Positions 10,541 to 23,194 are shown, counted from the stretch's first letter. The stretch is 64,000 nt of DNA from Rattus norvegicus (GCF_036323735.1 NC_086025.1:106548188-106612187), one strand, 5' to 3'. Numbers and translations: made by a program. Notes: a model not told the origin generated them from the letters alone.

Positions 10541-12164
10541 AAGTCTTCAGCTACCCAAGACTGAGCAAATGGACTAGGTGATAGAACATGAAGATCTGGG
10601 CTCCATGTGTTGGTGTTGACTTCTCTATAAGCTTCATACTCAGAGACTCCAAATTATTCCTCTTCAGAGCTGTGGCAGATAATGTAAGCTAGGTAATTCA
10701 CCAGGCATATGAGGCCTCCGCTCCCTTTGCTTCCTGCAGAATAGGGGGTAAAATGCTCAACTTCCAAAGGTTTCTTATAGCAGGTCAAGAGCTGACTCTC
10801 AATGTCAGCATCTCAACCAATGAGCTTCTCAGACCCCAAATAACAGAGCCAGGATGAGGAGGCTTCCTGCCATCAGTCTCTCTAGCTTCCTTTCCTTCCT
10901 CCTTGGGATGAGCAGGAAGCCTTGAAGTTCAGCAACCATTCAGAGATGAGAATAAAACCATAGGCTCTAGAGGATAGAACTGAGGCGAGAAGGAGCTGGA
11001 AAACCAGGCATCTCCTAGAGCAGCAGTGTCCAACCCCCATGGCCTCCTCTCTGTAGACTTATCAGCTACATGGCTGAAATATTTTAAAAGTACCAATAGC
11101 CTGTGCTTCATTTGTGTTGGTCACTATAGTCCAGTTTCCATTACAGTCAAGTGGTTGCCTAAAACTAATACAGCCTCCCAAATACCAGGTGTCACAGTGA
11201 GCACATGACAGGAAATCGATACCTGTTGGCTCATCTAAAGGGGACAGCCATGGCCACTGCAAGAGCAGAGTAAGAGGGCAGCTGTGCCTGTCTTGGAAAA
11301 ACAGGATGAATTGTTTGCCTTACAAGTAAGGGAGAGATACAGAGACAAAGAGTTGCTCTAGGGATCATCTCTCGCTCTGGGTGAAATCAAAACATGAGGT
11401 CCTAGGAGACGTCTGACTTCTCTAGTGCATCCCCAAGCATCAGGGAGGACTCTGTTGGTTATTTGCAAAGCCAAGCCAAAGGAAGAGAGAGAGTTGCAGG
11501 ACTTTGCCTTTGTGTCCTGACACTTGTGGGAGGGAGGTGCAGGGGACAGGAGGCTAGCTAGCCGGGCTAGCGTGGTGGCCGAGTCTCCAGACTCCAAGCT
11601 TGAGTTTTGCCTCCACAGTTGGTAGGCTCCCTTGATCACACCTGTCCTCTGCTCCTTTGAGAGAAGGAATCATAGACAGAGGGGGCTGTGAGGATGCATC
11701 TAGGGTTCACACATACACACAAGCAGGCACTGCCTAGTGGCCAGGGAGTGTCAGAGAGCATGTGTGAACACTCGGCCTCTCAAGGAAGGGAGGCAGAGGC
11801 ATGGTGTGACCACCTCTGGTACAGATGGTGCCAATACAGTGTCAGAGGTCTTTAGGAGATGTCCTTACATTATTGGTGCTGGAGCTTTGGGGCAAGGGTG
11901 TCTTCCCTAGGGGTGCTGACAGTAGAGGAATGCCTATAAGCAGACTCTTCTTTGACTCCTAGGCAAAAGAGACTCTAGGATAAAGACCTGGCCCCCCTTT
12001 GCCATAACTTCATGAAATCATTAATCACAGCAAAATCTTTCACCAAATACAGAGACTCATAAAACATTAGGGGGGAGCAGTTTTTAAAGCCTAGAACATT
12101 GAGGCTATTCTTGCTTGCAGATCACACTACCCAGAAGGCTGCATAAAAACGGGGCGCAGACACA

Positions 12165-12230
12165 ATGGATGCTGCACTCATTGTCTGTGTAGCGGCTGGG
12201 CTGGTGTTTCTATTGCTCCTGTTGATGTGA
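12165..12230 (+). other. Short hydrophobic open frame (21 codons), unverified
   Basis: MDAALIVCVAAGLVF followed by Leu5-Met then TGA: a single membrane-like helix. A CATAAAAA box lies about 30 bp upstream of the ATG. It is antisense to Trappc9 and in non-repeat intron. Frames this short occur by chance often, so no function is claimed. Confidence 0.12.
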
Positions 12231-13829
12231 TGTTATATTGGTGGATCTTTGTTTTCTATCTGCTACTCATAAATGAACTCCCCTCCCAGACTCTGGTGGC
12301 ATTCCATACCCACAGTAATATCATTTACTCCTGTCCTCCACATTGCTGGGGCTGATTTTTCTTTCTGAGCGGTTGGAATACACAGTTTACTTTTCATTCT
12401 TGTTCAATTTTGGGGGTTTCATTTGCTTCTCTGGATTTGCCTTTCTGAAGAGAAGGGAAGCCTAAGAAGAACCGAAGTCAGAGCAAGCCTTTGAAGACAG
12501 ATAAACTTGCACAGAAAGTAGTAGATTTGGGTCTGTGGCCAAGGTGGGGAAATGGCTAAGAAAACTCCACCTGCCAGACAGCATCCATTCCATTCGCATC
12601 CATTGGCTCTTCTAGGAGACTTAGGAGTCTCCCCTGAATGTCAGCTAATATCATATGCACACAGTTGAGAAAGGGGAGTGAGGAAGAAAGGTAGGGTCTC
12701 TGCTTTCTTGCATTTGAATTGAAGAAAATGTCCAGGAAGAGGGGATTAAAAATTAAAACAATATTTCCCATGAAGTTAAAAGCTACAGATTAAAGAAGGT
12801 TGCAGAATAAAGCCTAATATTAGTGTTACCATTTCAAGGAAAAATAGTTAAGGATGTGGGTTTGTAAATGCAATGCAGCCCAGAAGGCATGTAGGAACAA
12901 AGGTAATAAATGGGTGTGAGACATTTACATAAACCATTTAAGCTTTGTGGAACAATTAGTAAAGAAGTCAAATGAATAAAGAGATACTTCATGCTTAAAG
13001 ATAAGCACCATATTTTAAAAGAAGTCACAACTCTCCACGTCTCTATGGATTCAATGCACTTTAATAAAAAGGGGACAATAAAGTTTTAGTAAAATCTGGT
13101 GTGCCATTTTAGTTTTGTATGTTAAAAAAAAAGTGCCAAGAACATACAAAACAATAAAAAGGAGGATGCTGGAAAGAGCTAGCTTGCTAGATGTCAGGAA
13201 ATCTTCCAGAGCATAAATGGTGGAAGACGGTCCAGAGCATGTCCACAAGTGGGGAACTGGAGGTCCAACTGAAAGATGTTGTTTTCTGTGAAGAATGCCC
13301 TGAGCCACGTGACACAGTTATAAGGACAGGAGACCAAGGGCTTAAAAGTAATACTAAGTGTGATGTGGCTGTTTCTTCAGAATCCAAACATCCATTCAGG
13401 TACTCCTACAGGGAGGACAGGGACCAATCCAACTTAGGACGCTCAGACTGCTACACAACTCCCAAGGCTTCTCCCCAAGGCTGTAAATCAGTAATCAATT
13501 CCCGAGAGGTAAAACTCTCCTGTCAGCAAGCTGTGTGGGCAACTCTAGGGACACAGCTTCCATGAGTGGTCACCCATGCTAGAATAGGATTTTGGGTCTG
13601 TTCTTGGGTCACTGGTGTTTCTCTATGTAACACCATTCAATAAGCTAGACTTGGGGTGAGTGTTTCTCTGTTCTGTCACCAATGACTTGCCTGTGGCCAA
13701 CAGATGTTTGCAACTATCCAGAAAACACTACCTAAAAGTTATTTAAAAATCAGAAAAAAATAAACAAAGAAACAGCTTATGAAAATTGAGATATTTTACA
13801 AATGAGTTACGACATGTAAAATATAAAAG

Positions 13830-14232
13830 ACATCATATTTGGCTGTGTTAAAGTTACGGACTTTGGTATAAATGGAAACCATTAAAAAGCTAAGACAAAC
13901 AACTTGTGGAAAGGTATTTGCAGTATATTAAACTGACAGGGAATCAGAATTGTGATTTTGTGGAGAATTCCCATAAATCAATAAGAAATGACTCAGTAAG
14001 AAATCAAGCAAAAGGTGGGAAGCGACAGCCAAAACTGGAGGAAATCCAATGGGCAGTAAACAGACACTCAATCAAGAGGGCAGCCAGACGAAGAAATCAA
14101 ACCATCAGACACGATTTCCCACTCAACTTAATGGAAACACTTAAAAGTATTACAGGACCAAGTTTTGGCCAAGATCAGTAAAAAGTAGGGTGTAAATAAA
14201 TTGGTACAACTTCTTAAAAAAAAAAAAACTTC
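13830..14232 (+). mobile_element. Ancient L1M ORF2 fragment
   Basis: Decayed but collinear with L1 ORF2: AACTTGTGGAAAGGTATTTG, CATAAATCAATAAG, AATGGGCAGTAAACAGACA, then GTTTTGGCCAAGATCAGT and TAAATTGGTACAAC. It ends in an A-rich run. The 91-aa frame here is part of this relic. Confidence 0.65.
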
Positions 14233-14438
14233 TCAAGCTATATATAAACACGCTTGAACCAAACTATTTCATGTCAATATGTATTAACTCAGAGGGCTCC
14301 TACAAAGGCATGCTCAAAAGGCATACTCATTATTAACTAGGTGCAAACCAAAAAGACAGAAGACAGAATAGAATGACTGGGGGATTAAAACCTGTGCAGA
14401 GATGGATATGAGCTTGAAAAACAGCCTACATGTCCAGA

Positions 14439-14729
14439 TGTGGTGGACTAAATGAGAATGGTCCCCATCGACTCTATTGGTCCCCAGTTGGAAGAGCTAT
14501 TTGGGAAGGTTTAGGAGGTGTGGCCTTGTTGGAGGAGGTGTGCCACTGAGGGTGGTTTCAAAAGCCCATACCATTCCCAGTTAGCTCACTCAGGTTGAGC
14601 TTGTCACTACTGCTCCAGTGCCATGCTGCCCCATCACGATGGTCATGGACTCTAAGCCTCTGAAACTGTAAGCCGCAAATAAACTCTTCTAAAAGTTGCC
14701 TTGGTCATGATGTCTAAGTAACTAAGACA
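14439..14729 (+). mobile_element. Solo MaLR LTR (MT/ORR1-like)
   Basis: Begins TGTGGTGGACTAAATGAGAA and ends GTAACTAAGACA. It has GGAGGTGTGGCCTTGTTGGA, ATGGTCATGGACTCTAAGCC and a polyadenylation signal AATAAA followed by GTTGCCTTGGTCATGATGTC. It is the same family as the LTR pair at 59126-61227. No clear 5-bp target duplication is seen. Confidence 0.8.
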
Positions 14730-14787
14730 CATAAATAAATCCTGTACTAATGACATCAGGAAAGTTAATGGCAGAAAATCACAAATA

Positions 14788-14789
<2 letters not shown>

Positions 14790-14828
<39 letters not shown>
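14790..14828. repeat. (AC)n microsatellite
   Basis: About 19 uninterrupted AC units. Confidence 0.97.
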
Positions 14829-14830
<2 letters not shown>

Positions 14831-15265
14831 TAGGACTATAGGTGTTTGGGAACTTTTAAAGACTTTTAAAAAAAAACTCTATACTGTTAGTAAATGTTAA
14901 TTTAGTCTCTATTGGTGGTAAAACCGAATATAGAGTTTTCACAGTATAGCTTTCTGTCTTGAAGTTTAAATTTAATATAAACACAATTAAGCAAAATGTT
15001 AAGAGTGGAGTTCTGTTCCCTTCATCTAACTTTGCTTCCCTTAAAATGTTTTAGCATAAGTATTTGAAAGTCGCTTAGCATGCTGTCTGAGCCTTGGGAC
15101 TTCTCTGGAAGGCAGAGCCTAAGGAAAGAGCTTGTAGGACGCTGGGACCCAGGGAAGAGAGGCAAGAAGAAAGGCAGACTGTGGAAAGAGTGTTGCAAAG
15201 AGGCAGGGCCATACCAAAGGCTACTTATGGAGCTGGGACTATATTTCCTGGGTCTTTCTGGGACA

Positions 15266-15279
15266 CCCCCCCCCCCCCC
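15266..15279. repeat. (C)14 homopolymer
   Basis: Fourteen consecutive C, likely length-polymorphic. Confidence 0.95.
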
Positions 15280-15543
15280 GCCCAGGGACTTTCCTTCATA
15301 TATGAGCTCCTGACTCACAGACAGACAGGATGATTCATTCCCCCACCAAATCTTGGCCTCACTGGACAAGCTTTCCCCTGGAGGTGCAGGACTTATCCTT
15401 CTCTGAGTTAAACTGCTATGCAGTGGGTACCTAGGGTCATCCAGTCCTGCAGCCTTGGCAAGGCATGTGGAATGTTCCAGAAAGCAAGGGAAGCTGAGCA
15501 CTGCTGAGGCAAGGTACTCTCTGGTTATACCTACATAAATCTG

Positions 15544-15557
15544 GTTGCTATGGCAAC
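15544..15557. promoter_or_regulatory. Palindromic RFX X-box-like site
   Basis: GTTGCTATGGCAAC is an inverted repeat (GTTGC...GCAAC) that fits the RFX-family X-box consensus. It lies in otherwise non-repetitive intron. Binding is inferred only from the motif. Confidence 0.45.
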
Positions 15558-16799
15558 AGCTGGTGTAAAAAGTAGGCTATGAAATTCAGCAGGGCATGAG
15601 TCTCCTATAATACGAATAGTTTTGAGAAATTAAGTGCATCTCCTGGAAACATCAACAGGGGTTTAAAAAAAAAATCACGTCATAGATTTGATGGCAAAGG
15701 AAGGTCTCCCTGAAGAAACGATGTTTGATTTGGGACTTTGATGACAAGGAAGCAATTCTATGAAGGTCTTAGAGGAGAGCCTCCCTCCCAAAGAGAATGT
15801 GCAATTAATGCAAAAATCCTGAGGTGCAGTGTGATCACAGAACAGAACAAGGGGAGATGAGATTGGCAGAAGATTAATGACGGAGGAAAGGTCATAAGAA
15901 AATATTGATTTTATTCTAAGCATGACAGGAAGCTATTTTGAGAGTTTGAAGCAGATGAGTGGTGTGGATTGTTTGGAGGGAGGGATGAGTGCCAGTGTAG
16001 AAAAGGATGAAGCAAGCACAGGCTACTTGGCCTCTCCTGCTGTCTGTAACTGAACCTCTCCCTAAAAGTCACAGATACAGTAGACGGAGCCCAAGACTCA
16101 AAGAGCTCGGAAACTGAGAAGACAAGACAAAGTGCTGACCCGAGAGTGAGTTGCACTTCCTTCCTCAAAGGGCTCCAATGAGTGTTCCCAGGATTGTTCT
16201 GAGATCTCACAGGTGTATGCCAGGGACAGCAGAAGGAGGGTAGCTTGGCCAGAGAGGAGAGGACCACATCTGTCCTTCCTGCTGTTCTTTTCCAGTGCAA
16301 CCATGTGGGCAGCACAGAGCTGTCACAGCACCGGGCTGCGTAGGTGCACATCACTCTCTGACCCAGAAGCCTAGGTCCCATGAGCCACAGTGATGACACC
16401 TACCCATCACATCCAAACTCCTTTCTGCTCTTCTGGCCAATTGGTCACACAGGAGACAGATTGGAAAATCATGGCTACCTTAGTAGAGACACAGGAGGAA
16501 GATTTGGAATGGGACAGAGATTAAGAGTACAATCTGACAGTTACGTGTGACCCTCAGGCTTCACCAAAGAGAGACATACGGAATCAGTCCAAGTGACCAT
16601 GATTACAGTCCTCAATTCTAGTGTGTCACAAACAAGGGAAGAACCAAAAACTGCCACAAATGCTCTGAAGTGGTCAGCTGGTCCTTGGTACCACATCAAA
16701 AACCAAAAGGCACCGAGAGTACCTACTGAAACAGAAATGCCAACATTTTTCTTAGGATCCAGACAAGACGCCAGATCTCACAGCATCAGATGCAAATAC

Positions 16800-18290
16800 T
16801 CAGAAGATCCTGAAAAATAACTTAGCACCAGAAAATATGAACTCTGAGTGAAGGGCGAAACTGTGGGGCACCTCAAGATGAGTATCTTATGGAAGGACAT
16901 ACCCCAAAGGAAGAGGATATTCGACAGACAGACTGGAAGGCGTGAGGATGAGCCAAAAGAATCATCTGAGCAGCAAAGTGAGCTGGGGAACCCACCCCGT
17001 CTTACCTCACTGCCGTAACCATGAGGACAAGGAAAGAAGAGGTGTAGAAAAAAACACTTGGAACTGAGAGACCTTCAGAAGGCATGCCAACCTCCTCGCT
17101 AGAATCCTTGCATGCTCTGCTCACATTTACCAATGCCTGAACTCCATTTACAATGAGCAAAAACCAAAACGTCCCAGGCTTGATGACAATGTTGTTAAAT
17201 GATCCCTGGGAGCTCAACACACCCAACACCATACAGATGCTAAGAATTCTTTACCTAGAAATGGCATACTCTGCAGAGAGAAAAGGCAAAAGGTAGAGTG
17301 CTGATGGGGCAAACAGGCAAGAGACAAAGGGAGCGGGTGTAAGAGATCCGAAGCTCTGTCATCAGAAACTGTGAAGGGCAGAGGAAGTAGGACATTGTAC
17401 AACTGATTGAGGGGCTTAGGGACTTTAGCCAGAAGTTTATATCTGAGAATGGGGGAAAAAAGTCCTTCGGGAGTGGAGAGTTGGGGAAGGCTGGAAGTCT
17501 GAAAGAGGCCTTCCACAAAGACCTTCAGAAGAAAGGGCAGGAACATTAGCAGGGAACTTGGCATGGGAAGAAGGAAAAGGGAAGAGTAACAAAAATGTCA
17601 AGTGCCCAGTGAAAGAGAACTTAACTAAGATCTATGACAGTTACAGGCAGAAGCAAGCGGAGTCCACTTCGGAGCAGGGACAGTCAGCGGTGATAAAGAG
17701 GAACATTGCTTAATGGAGAAAGCCTGAATCTACCAAGAATAGACAATCAGTGTTAATGCCTGGGCACTTAGCTCCATGAGGATAAATGGACACAGGCATA
17801 ATTAGAGTCAAAGACACTAATAGGATCTTCTTGGAAATGTACAGAATGAGGAGACACAAAATCAACAGGACATAGGAGATGCTAACAACTGGTGTTTGTT
17901 CGACACCTAATGAAACCCCACCTCGCACCTATAGAGCACGCGCACGAGTGCACACTGACAGAACACAGAGTCTGTTCTCAAGTGAAGCAGGATTAATCCA
18001 GTAATCGGTAGCAGAATGATCAATGGGGCATTACAAATTCGAGGAAATGGAATGACACACTTCAAACAGTACTAACAAGGTACCAGGTTTGCAATTAATA
18101 AAATCCCAAGTCACTGCTGATTCGGGACATAGAGGGAGAGACTTGCAGAACTAAAGGGTTGTATAGGGGAACGGGAAGGTATGGAGCAACCAGCTCTCAT
18201 CTCAGGAAATAAGGACGAAACTCACAGGAAGCAGAAGCATGGAACAAAGAAGAGAAAGACAAGAAGATGGAAAAACCTCACTGATTAAAA
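16800..18290 (+). mobile_element. Probable ancient L1M body, highly decayed
   Basis: A-rich plus strand with L1M-like order but low similarity: AGAATTCTTTACCTAGAAATG with a following ACCTTCAGAAGAAAGGGCAG, then ACTGACAGAACACAGAGTCT. Its continuation reappears at 19150 beyond the Lx insertion. No open frame survives. The assignment is tentative. Confidence 0.35.
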
Positions 18291-18296
18291 CAACCT

Positions 18297-18975
18297 GATT
18301 CTCTCAGAGTACAACCATGCTAGACTCCCGTCATGCATGTCCTTTGGGGACTGGGTTACCTCACTCAAGATAATATTCTCAGGTTCTATCCATTTGCCTG
18401 CAAAATTCATGATGTCTTTGTTTTCAATAGCTGATTAGTATTCCATTTGTGTGTAGATGTACTGCGTTTTCTTTATCCATTCTTCAGTTGAGGGACATTC
18501 AGATTATTTCCAGTTTCTGGCTATTATGAATAAAGCTGTGAGTTGAGCAAGTATCTTTATGGTATAGTGCACCATCTTTGGGGTATCTGATGCCCAGGAG
18601 TGGTATAGCTGGATCTTGAGGTAGCACTATTCCCAGTTTTCTGAGACACTGACAAATTGAAAGCGTTTGCACAAGTTTTCACTCCTACCAGCAATGGAGG
18701 AGTGTTCCCTTACTCCACATCCTCACCAGCATCTGTTGTCACCTGAGCGACTGGTGTGAGGTGGAATCTCAGGGTTGTTTTGATTTGCATTTCCCTGGTG
18801 ACTAAGGACTCATGTCTTTAGTGTTTCTTGGACATTTACTCTGTTGAGAATTCTCTGTGGAGCTCTGCACCCATTTTAAATCAGGTTATTTGGGTTGTTT
18901 GGTGTCTAACTTCTTGAGTTTCTTATAAATTTTGGATATTTGCCTTTTGTCAGATGTAGGGCTGCTCAAGACCCC
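18297..18975 (-). mobile_element. Rodent L1 (Lx-like) ORF2 3' end, antisense
   Basis: Clear complement of the L1 ORF2 end and 3' region: GTTCTATCCATTTGCCTGCA, TATTCCATTTGTGTGTAGATG, TTCAGTTGAGGGACATTCAG, CCCAGGAGTGGTATAGCTGG, CAGCAATGGAGGAGTGTTCC and GATTTGCATTTCCCTGGTGA, all in order. Small indels break the frame. It is better preserved than the flanking L1M, so it inserted later. Confidence 0.88.
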
Positions 18976-19149
18976 TTCCCAGTCTGTGATCTTACGATAA
19001 ACTTTAAAGGAAAAATAAAAAGAGTGAAAAATGACACAATCAAAGAGGACCAAAGCCACTGGGAGGGTGGGGTGGAGACATCACAGAGTTCCAATCCCAC
19101 CAGTGTAACAACCCAGAGGATACAGGGCATGGACTGCCAAAATCGACCC

Positions 19150-19360
19150 AAGAAAAGGTAAGTGATCTGAAAAGTCCTCAACCCCTTAAATTAATCGAAT
19201 AAATTCTCTTTTAAAATCCTCTGACAAAAATCTCCAGGTCAGGATTCTTTCCTGATAAATTCTAACAATTTTTTTTAAAATACATAAAGAAAGAATAATA
19301 TTTTGAAATTTTCTCCAGAAAACAGAACTGGAACCAACACTTCAGAACACGGTTCAGTGC
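19150..19360 (+). mobile_element. Ancient L1M ORF2 fragment
   Basis: AAATCTCCAGGTCAGGATTC, GATAAATTCTAACAA, TACATAAAGAAAGAATAATA and CAGAACTGGAACCAACACTT follow the L1 ORF2 motif order (ccaggaccagatggcttc..., ...aaagaagaattaatacc..., ...ggaacacttcc). Confidence 0.5.
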
Positions 19361-19582
19361 GCTCTCCAAAGCAGGTGCAAGCAGAAGGAATCTATTTACA
19401 AGCCCCACTTGAGAAACTGACTTTACAGAAGTCCCTAGGTACGAGCGTCTTCATGAGGTAACCCGATCTCTAGTCTCCTTGTGCACTTACATACCCATAC
19501 CTCCGTACAGACACAAATACGTAAATAAAAAGAAAAGCCTTTTTAAAAACTCAAATGCTTGTATCAAAATATGAAAAATTAT

Positions 19583-19783
19583 GAAGCTGGAGAGATGATT
19601 TGGTGGTTAGGAGCACTCGCTGCTCTTCCAGAGCACCCAGACGGTGGCTCACAACTGTCTGTAATTCCAGTTCCAAGGGTCCAAGAGCCTCTTCTGACCT
19701 CCTTAGGTAGCAGGCATACATGTTACTGGTATACATACATACATGCAGCTATGCACTCATACACATATAAATCTTTTTTTTTA
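19583..19783 (+). repeat. B2-family SINE
   Basis: AGCTGGAGAGATGATTTGGT (A box), a B-box-like CCAGACGGTGGCTCACAACT region, CCTCTTCTGACCTCC, and a tail ending AAATC(T)9. Confidence 0.88.
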
Positions 19784-19857
19784 AATGAATCACCTTTAAA
19801 ATATTTAGCACTCAAAAATTCCTGGCAATAAAAAAATTAATAGAAAATTTAAAATAT

Positions 19858-20052
19858 GGGGCTGGAGAGATGGCTTTATGGTTAAGAACACATTCTGTTC
19901 TTACAGAGGACTTAAGTTCAATTCCTATCACCTGCACAGGGCAACTCATACCTCTATAACTCCAGCTACAGGGGGCCTGACGCCCTCTTCTGAACTCCCT
20001 AAGCATACTCCCCAAACACCGCACCCACATTCTTAAGTTCTTTTTTTTTTTA
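19858..20052 (+). repeat. B2-family SINE
   Basis: GGGGCTGGAGAGATGGCTTT head, GTTCAATTCCTATCACCTGC B-box region, GACGCCCTCTTCTGAACTCC and a terminal T11. It lies 75 bp downstream of another B2 in the same orientation. Confidence 0.88.
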
Positions 20053-20734
20053 ATTTAAATGTGATAAAATTATGAACAAGAGGGCACATGGCAGAAAGGC
20101 AAAATCTCAATAAACAAAGAATTTTAAGCCTTCCCTCCAGTTAATTATGTTAGAGTTGTAAAGCCAGTGAGATGTCACACAGCCTTCAAACTGTTCATTC
20201 TTTCGTAAAAATGGATGTTTCTAATGAGGTGGGGAAGTTGTATTCTCACACTCTCGGGGATGAACCACAGAGGAAAGTCTAGTGCACAATAAAAGCCCAC
20301 ACTCTTCAGAGTTCTGTTTCAAGCACACTGCTCTTCCCCTGCCCCATTGTACTCAGACTTATACACAAGCCTTCTCGACACAGCCAGCCAGCAGGGAAAG
20401 TCAAGTAGTTCTAAGCAGAGAAGAGATGGGAAAAGCATGCAGTTTCTATGTAAATACAGGGACTCAAGTGTCCGATGTAGAAACGCAGTCAATGTGGATC
20501 CCACGGATAATTAACTGGCACACAAGCAGAGTCTTATTTCTAACTTTTATAGCAGTGACAAGCACCACATAGAGAGGCAAAGGTCTGCGTCTCTGTGGGA
20601 GACACGGCAACAGGAATGGGTTTTGCTCATCACACCTCCCATAGGCATGGACTTGGGTAATAAGTCTGAACAGTTTCAGAAGAAGGGGAGACGCATCTCT
20701 CTTTATAAGGAATAGCCCCACTACTTTCGGTTAA

Positions 20735-20815
20735 GAACAAGCCAGGCTCAGAGCAGGTCAGTAGCCTGTCCAAGGAAGAAAACAAGTCAAGGTCTAGGTT
20801 TCCACCTCTCCCCCT
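20735..20815 (-). repeat. MIR-like relic
   Basis: CCAGGCTCAGAGCAGGTCAG followed by TAGCCTGTCCAAGGAAG resembles the reversed MIR core and tRNA-like part. Similarity is weak. Confidence 0.4.
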
Positions 20816-20859
20816 TCACAGAATCAAGATGTCCTACAATGTGTAGTCATCTCCTATGT

Positions 20860-21036
20860 CAGTGGTTCTCAACCTTCCTAATGCTGCAACTCTCTTACAC
20901 AGTCCCTCGTGTGGTGGGGAGCTGTTAAAATGATTTTGTTGCTACCTCATGAATCGTAAATATCAGATCTGAAGGTGATATCTGTCATGCATCCCCCCAT
21001 GAGAAGGTCGTTTGATCCCCAGGTTGAGAGCTACCA
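20860..21036 (+). mobile_element. URR1-type non-autonomous hAT (Charlie) transposon
   Basis: The terminal inverted repeat CAGTGGTTCTCAACCT (20860-20875) pairs with AGGTTGAGAGCTACCA (21021-21036). The interior has CCTAATGCTGC and a block matching the reversed CGACCC...AAAGGGTCG region (GAGAAGGTCGTTTGATCCCC). Flanking 8-mers TCCTATGT and TACTCTGT agree at 6 of 8 bases, consistent with the 8-bp hAT target duplication. It has no transposase. Confidence 0.85.
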
Positions 21037-21214
21037 TACTCTGTCCTCGTCACATGCCAGGGGTCCTGGAGATTTACTTAAGCGGAGAAAACAAAAAGAA
21101 AGAACAGCCTGGGATACGTGGTCAGAGACTAAGAACAAGAGGGTTAGACAGTGCTGACTCCTGTGACTGTACCCCTGCCTCGTGCCTAGCTCTGCCTTCG
21201 GTACTTGGCATTTA

Positions 21215-21305
21215 GCTTTCTATGTTAACCTTCCCAACGAACACTGCAGGAGAGTCCACAACTCACCCCAATGGCAGGGCTGGGAGTGAACATGAGTGAT
21301 GGCAC
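21215..21305 (-). repeat. MIR-like relic
   Basis: CAATGGCAGGGCTGGGAGTG matches the reversed MIR tRNA-related segment (GTGGCAGAGCTGGGATT). Flanks are poorly preserved. Confidence 0.4.
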
Positions 21306-21319
21306 CTCTGATTTCTACT

Positions 21320-21680
21320 TTTTTCCTCTTTTGCTATGCATGTTGGGGGTGAGGTATGTTCAACGTGTAAATGTTCAATATGTGTTTGCACCTATGTGCA
21401 GGTAACATACATATGTATAGGGGCCTCTAGAAGTCCAACCTTGATATCAGGAATATTCCTAGATAATTTTCTACCTTATTTTCTTTGAGGCAGGGTCTCT
21501 CATTCAAACCCCGGATTTGCTGCCAAGGTTCAGTTAGTCGAGTCTTACTAGCAAGCTGGCTTCTGAGATCCCCGTCTCTGCCTGCCTATTGTCTGTGTGA
21601 GGTCTGGGGAATGCAAACTCGGGTCCTTCTGCTTGCATGGCTAGTATTGTCACTTCCTGCACCATCCCTTCAACCTTTCC
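21320..21680 (-). repeat. B3-class SINE relic
   Basis: Shows TTTGAGGCAGGGTCTCTCATT, TCTGGGGAATGCAAACTCGG (reversed B box) and GCACCATCCCTTCAACC (reversed head). Same architecture as 8965-9324. Confidence 0.55.
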
Positions 21681-21804
21681 AAATGCCACTGTTGATGTCC
21701 CTGGGCTCTCATGCCTTGGACAGACTCCTTAGTGAATAGGTCATCGTATAGTCACAAACAGTGAAAGAAATGCCTCCTCCCTTAGCAGGGTAGAGGATGT
21801 GGTT

Positions 21805-21966
21805 ACACTGATTTGTGTGAGTGGGTGCACACATGCTCCTGGTGGAGGTCAGGGGAAAACTCACAGTACTTACCTCTCTCCTCCTGTGTGGGTCTAGGGG
21901 TTTGAATTCATGTTGTCAGTCTTGGTTGCCAGTGCCCCTAACCCACTGAACCATCTTACCAATTCA
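21805..21966 (-). repeat. B2/B3-class SINE relic
   Basis: GGTGGAGGTCAGGGGAAAAC, GGGGTTTGAATTCATGTTG (reversed B box) and CTAACCCACTGAACCATCTT (reversed A-box head). Confidence 0.65.
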
Positions 21967-23191
21967 GAACAGAATAGTTTGTAACTCAAGCACATGGCAG
22001 GGACAATAACTGTCCTGTTCTTCTGTAGCTTACCTATCAGTGTGCCCTTGGGACCTGGGCTCTGGCTCTGGTCTCCCTGATACACAGCTTCCTCCAAATT
22101 CACAGAAGAAGCAACCTCTGTTCCTACTGTCCACATGGACAGCTTCATGTACTGGTTCTCCCCATTGGTGCATACTGGGCTGCTCTTCCTTTCTCTGTCC
22201 ACATCATCCACTGTCCATGTCACCTCAACAGTACTTATCAACAATTCGACTGAGTAGTGGTGCCTGTATCATAGCAGACCCTATGCTGGTAAAGCCAACA
22301 CACCAGCTAGTCAGGGTACGAGGCTTCAGGGAGTCAACACTAAGGTAGGAAGACAGGCCAGCAGCTAAGTAAGGCAGGAAACAAGCTATGGCCAGGGCCA
22401 GTTGTGCACAGTGGATCTACTTACTGACTGAGGCTGTTCCCAAAGAAGGTGGCATGCAAGAAACAAGGACCACCAGTGTTCATTTATCAATCTGGCACCA
22501 GATGCCATAGATCTTCACAAGCAATTTTTAAACGCGTGATGTCATGACCATACAAGATCAGTGCAATCCATCATCTTTTCAAGATGAAAGAAATATAGAG
22601 CTTAAAGAAGGGTGACAGCTTTGCTCATGACCTCAGGTCAAGAGTCACCATTTGAGATGAAATGCAGATAGGTTTACTGCTAAGTGCTATTGCTAAAATT
22701 CTAAAGTCAGACCCAGTCTGAAATGAACCTAACGAATGCAGCAGTGTGGGGAAGCTTCGGCCTGATAAAATGGCCTTGATGCTATATCTGTGGGCATGGG
22801 ACCCCTAAGAGTTGAGCTGCAACAGGAACCTTTTAAATGACAGAGGGCAAGTTGAGAGGTGTCTCCAGAAGGACAGTTTCTGTTCACATACAATGACTAT
22901 TACTCCCTGCACCCAGCTCTGAGGGGCGTGTTTTCTACATTGCTCCAAATAGGGGTGTCTAAGATTGGATCATTTACTGTAACCACCTAGAAAGAAATTG
23001 CTCCTTGGGAGAGAGGGAAGCACAGCTGTTAGACGGGGCAGTGTAGCCTAATCCATTACAGTCAAGTCCCTAAGAACATTACCAGGCAGTTTGGTGTAAA
23101 ATGTGAATCTCAGAGGTAATTGATCTTCCAAATGTAAGTCAGCTGAGACCTATGTACACCCTAGAGAGGGTTAGGTAAGGGAAGGAGAGGG

Positions 23192-23194
<3 letters not shown>

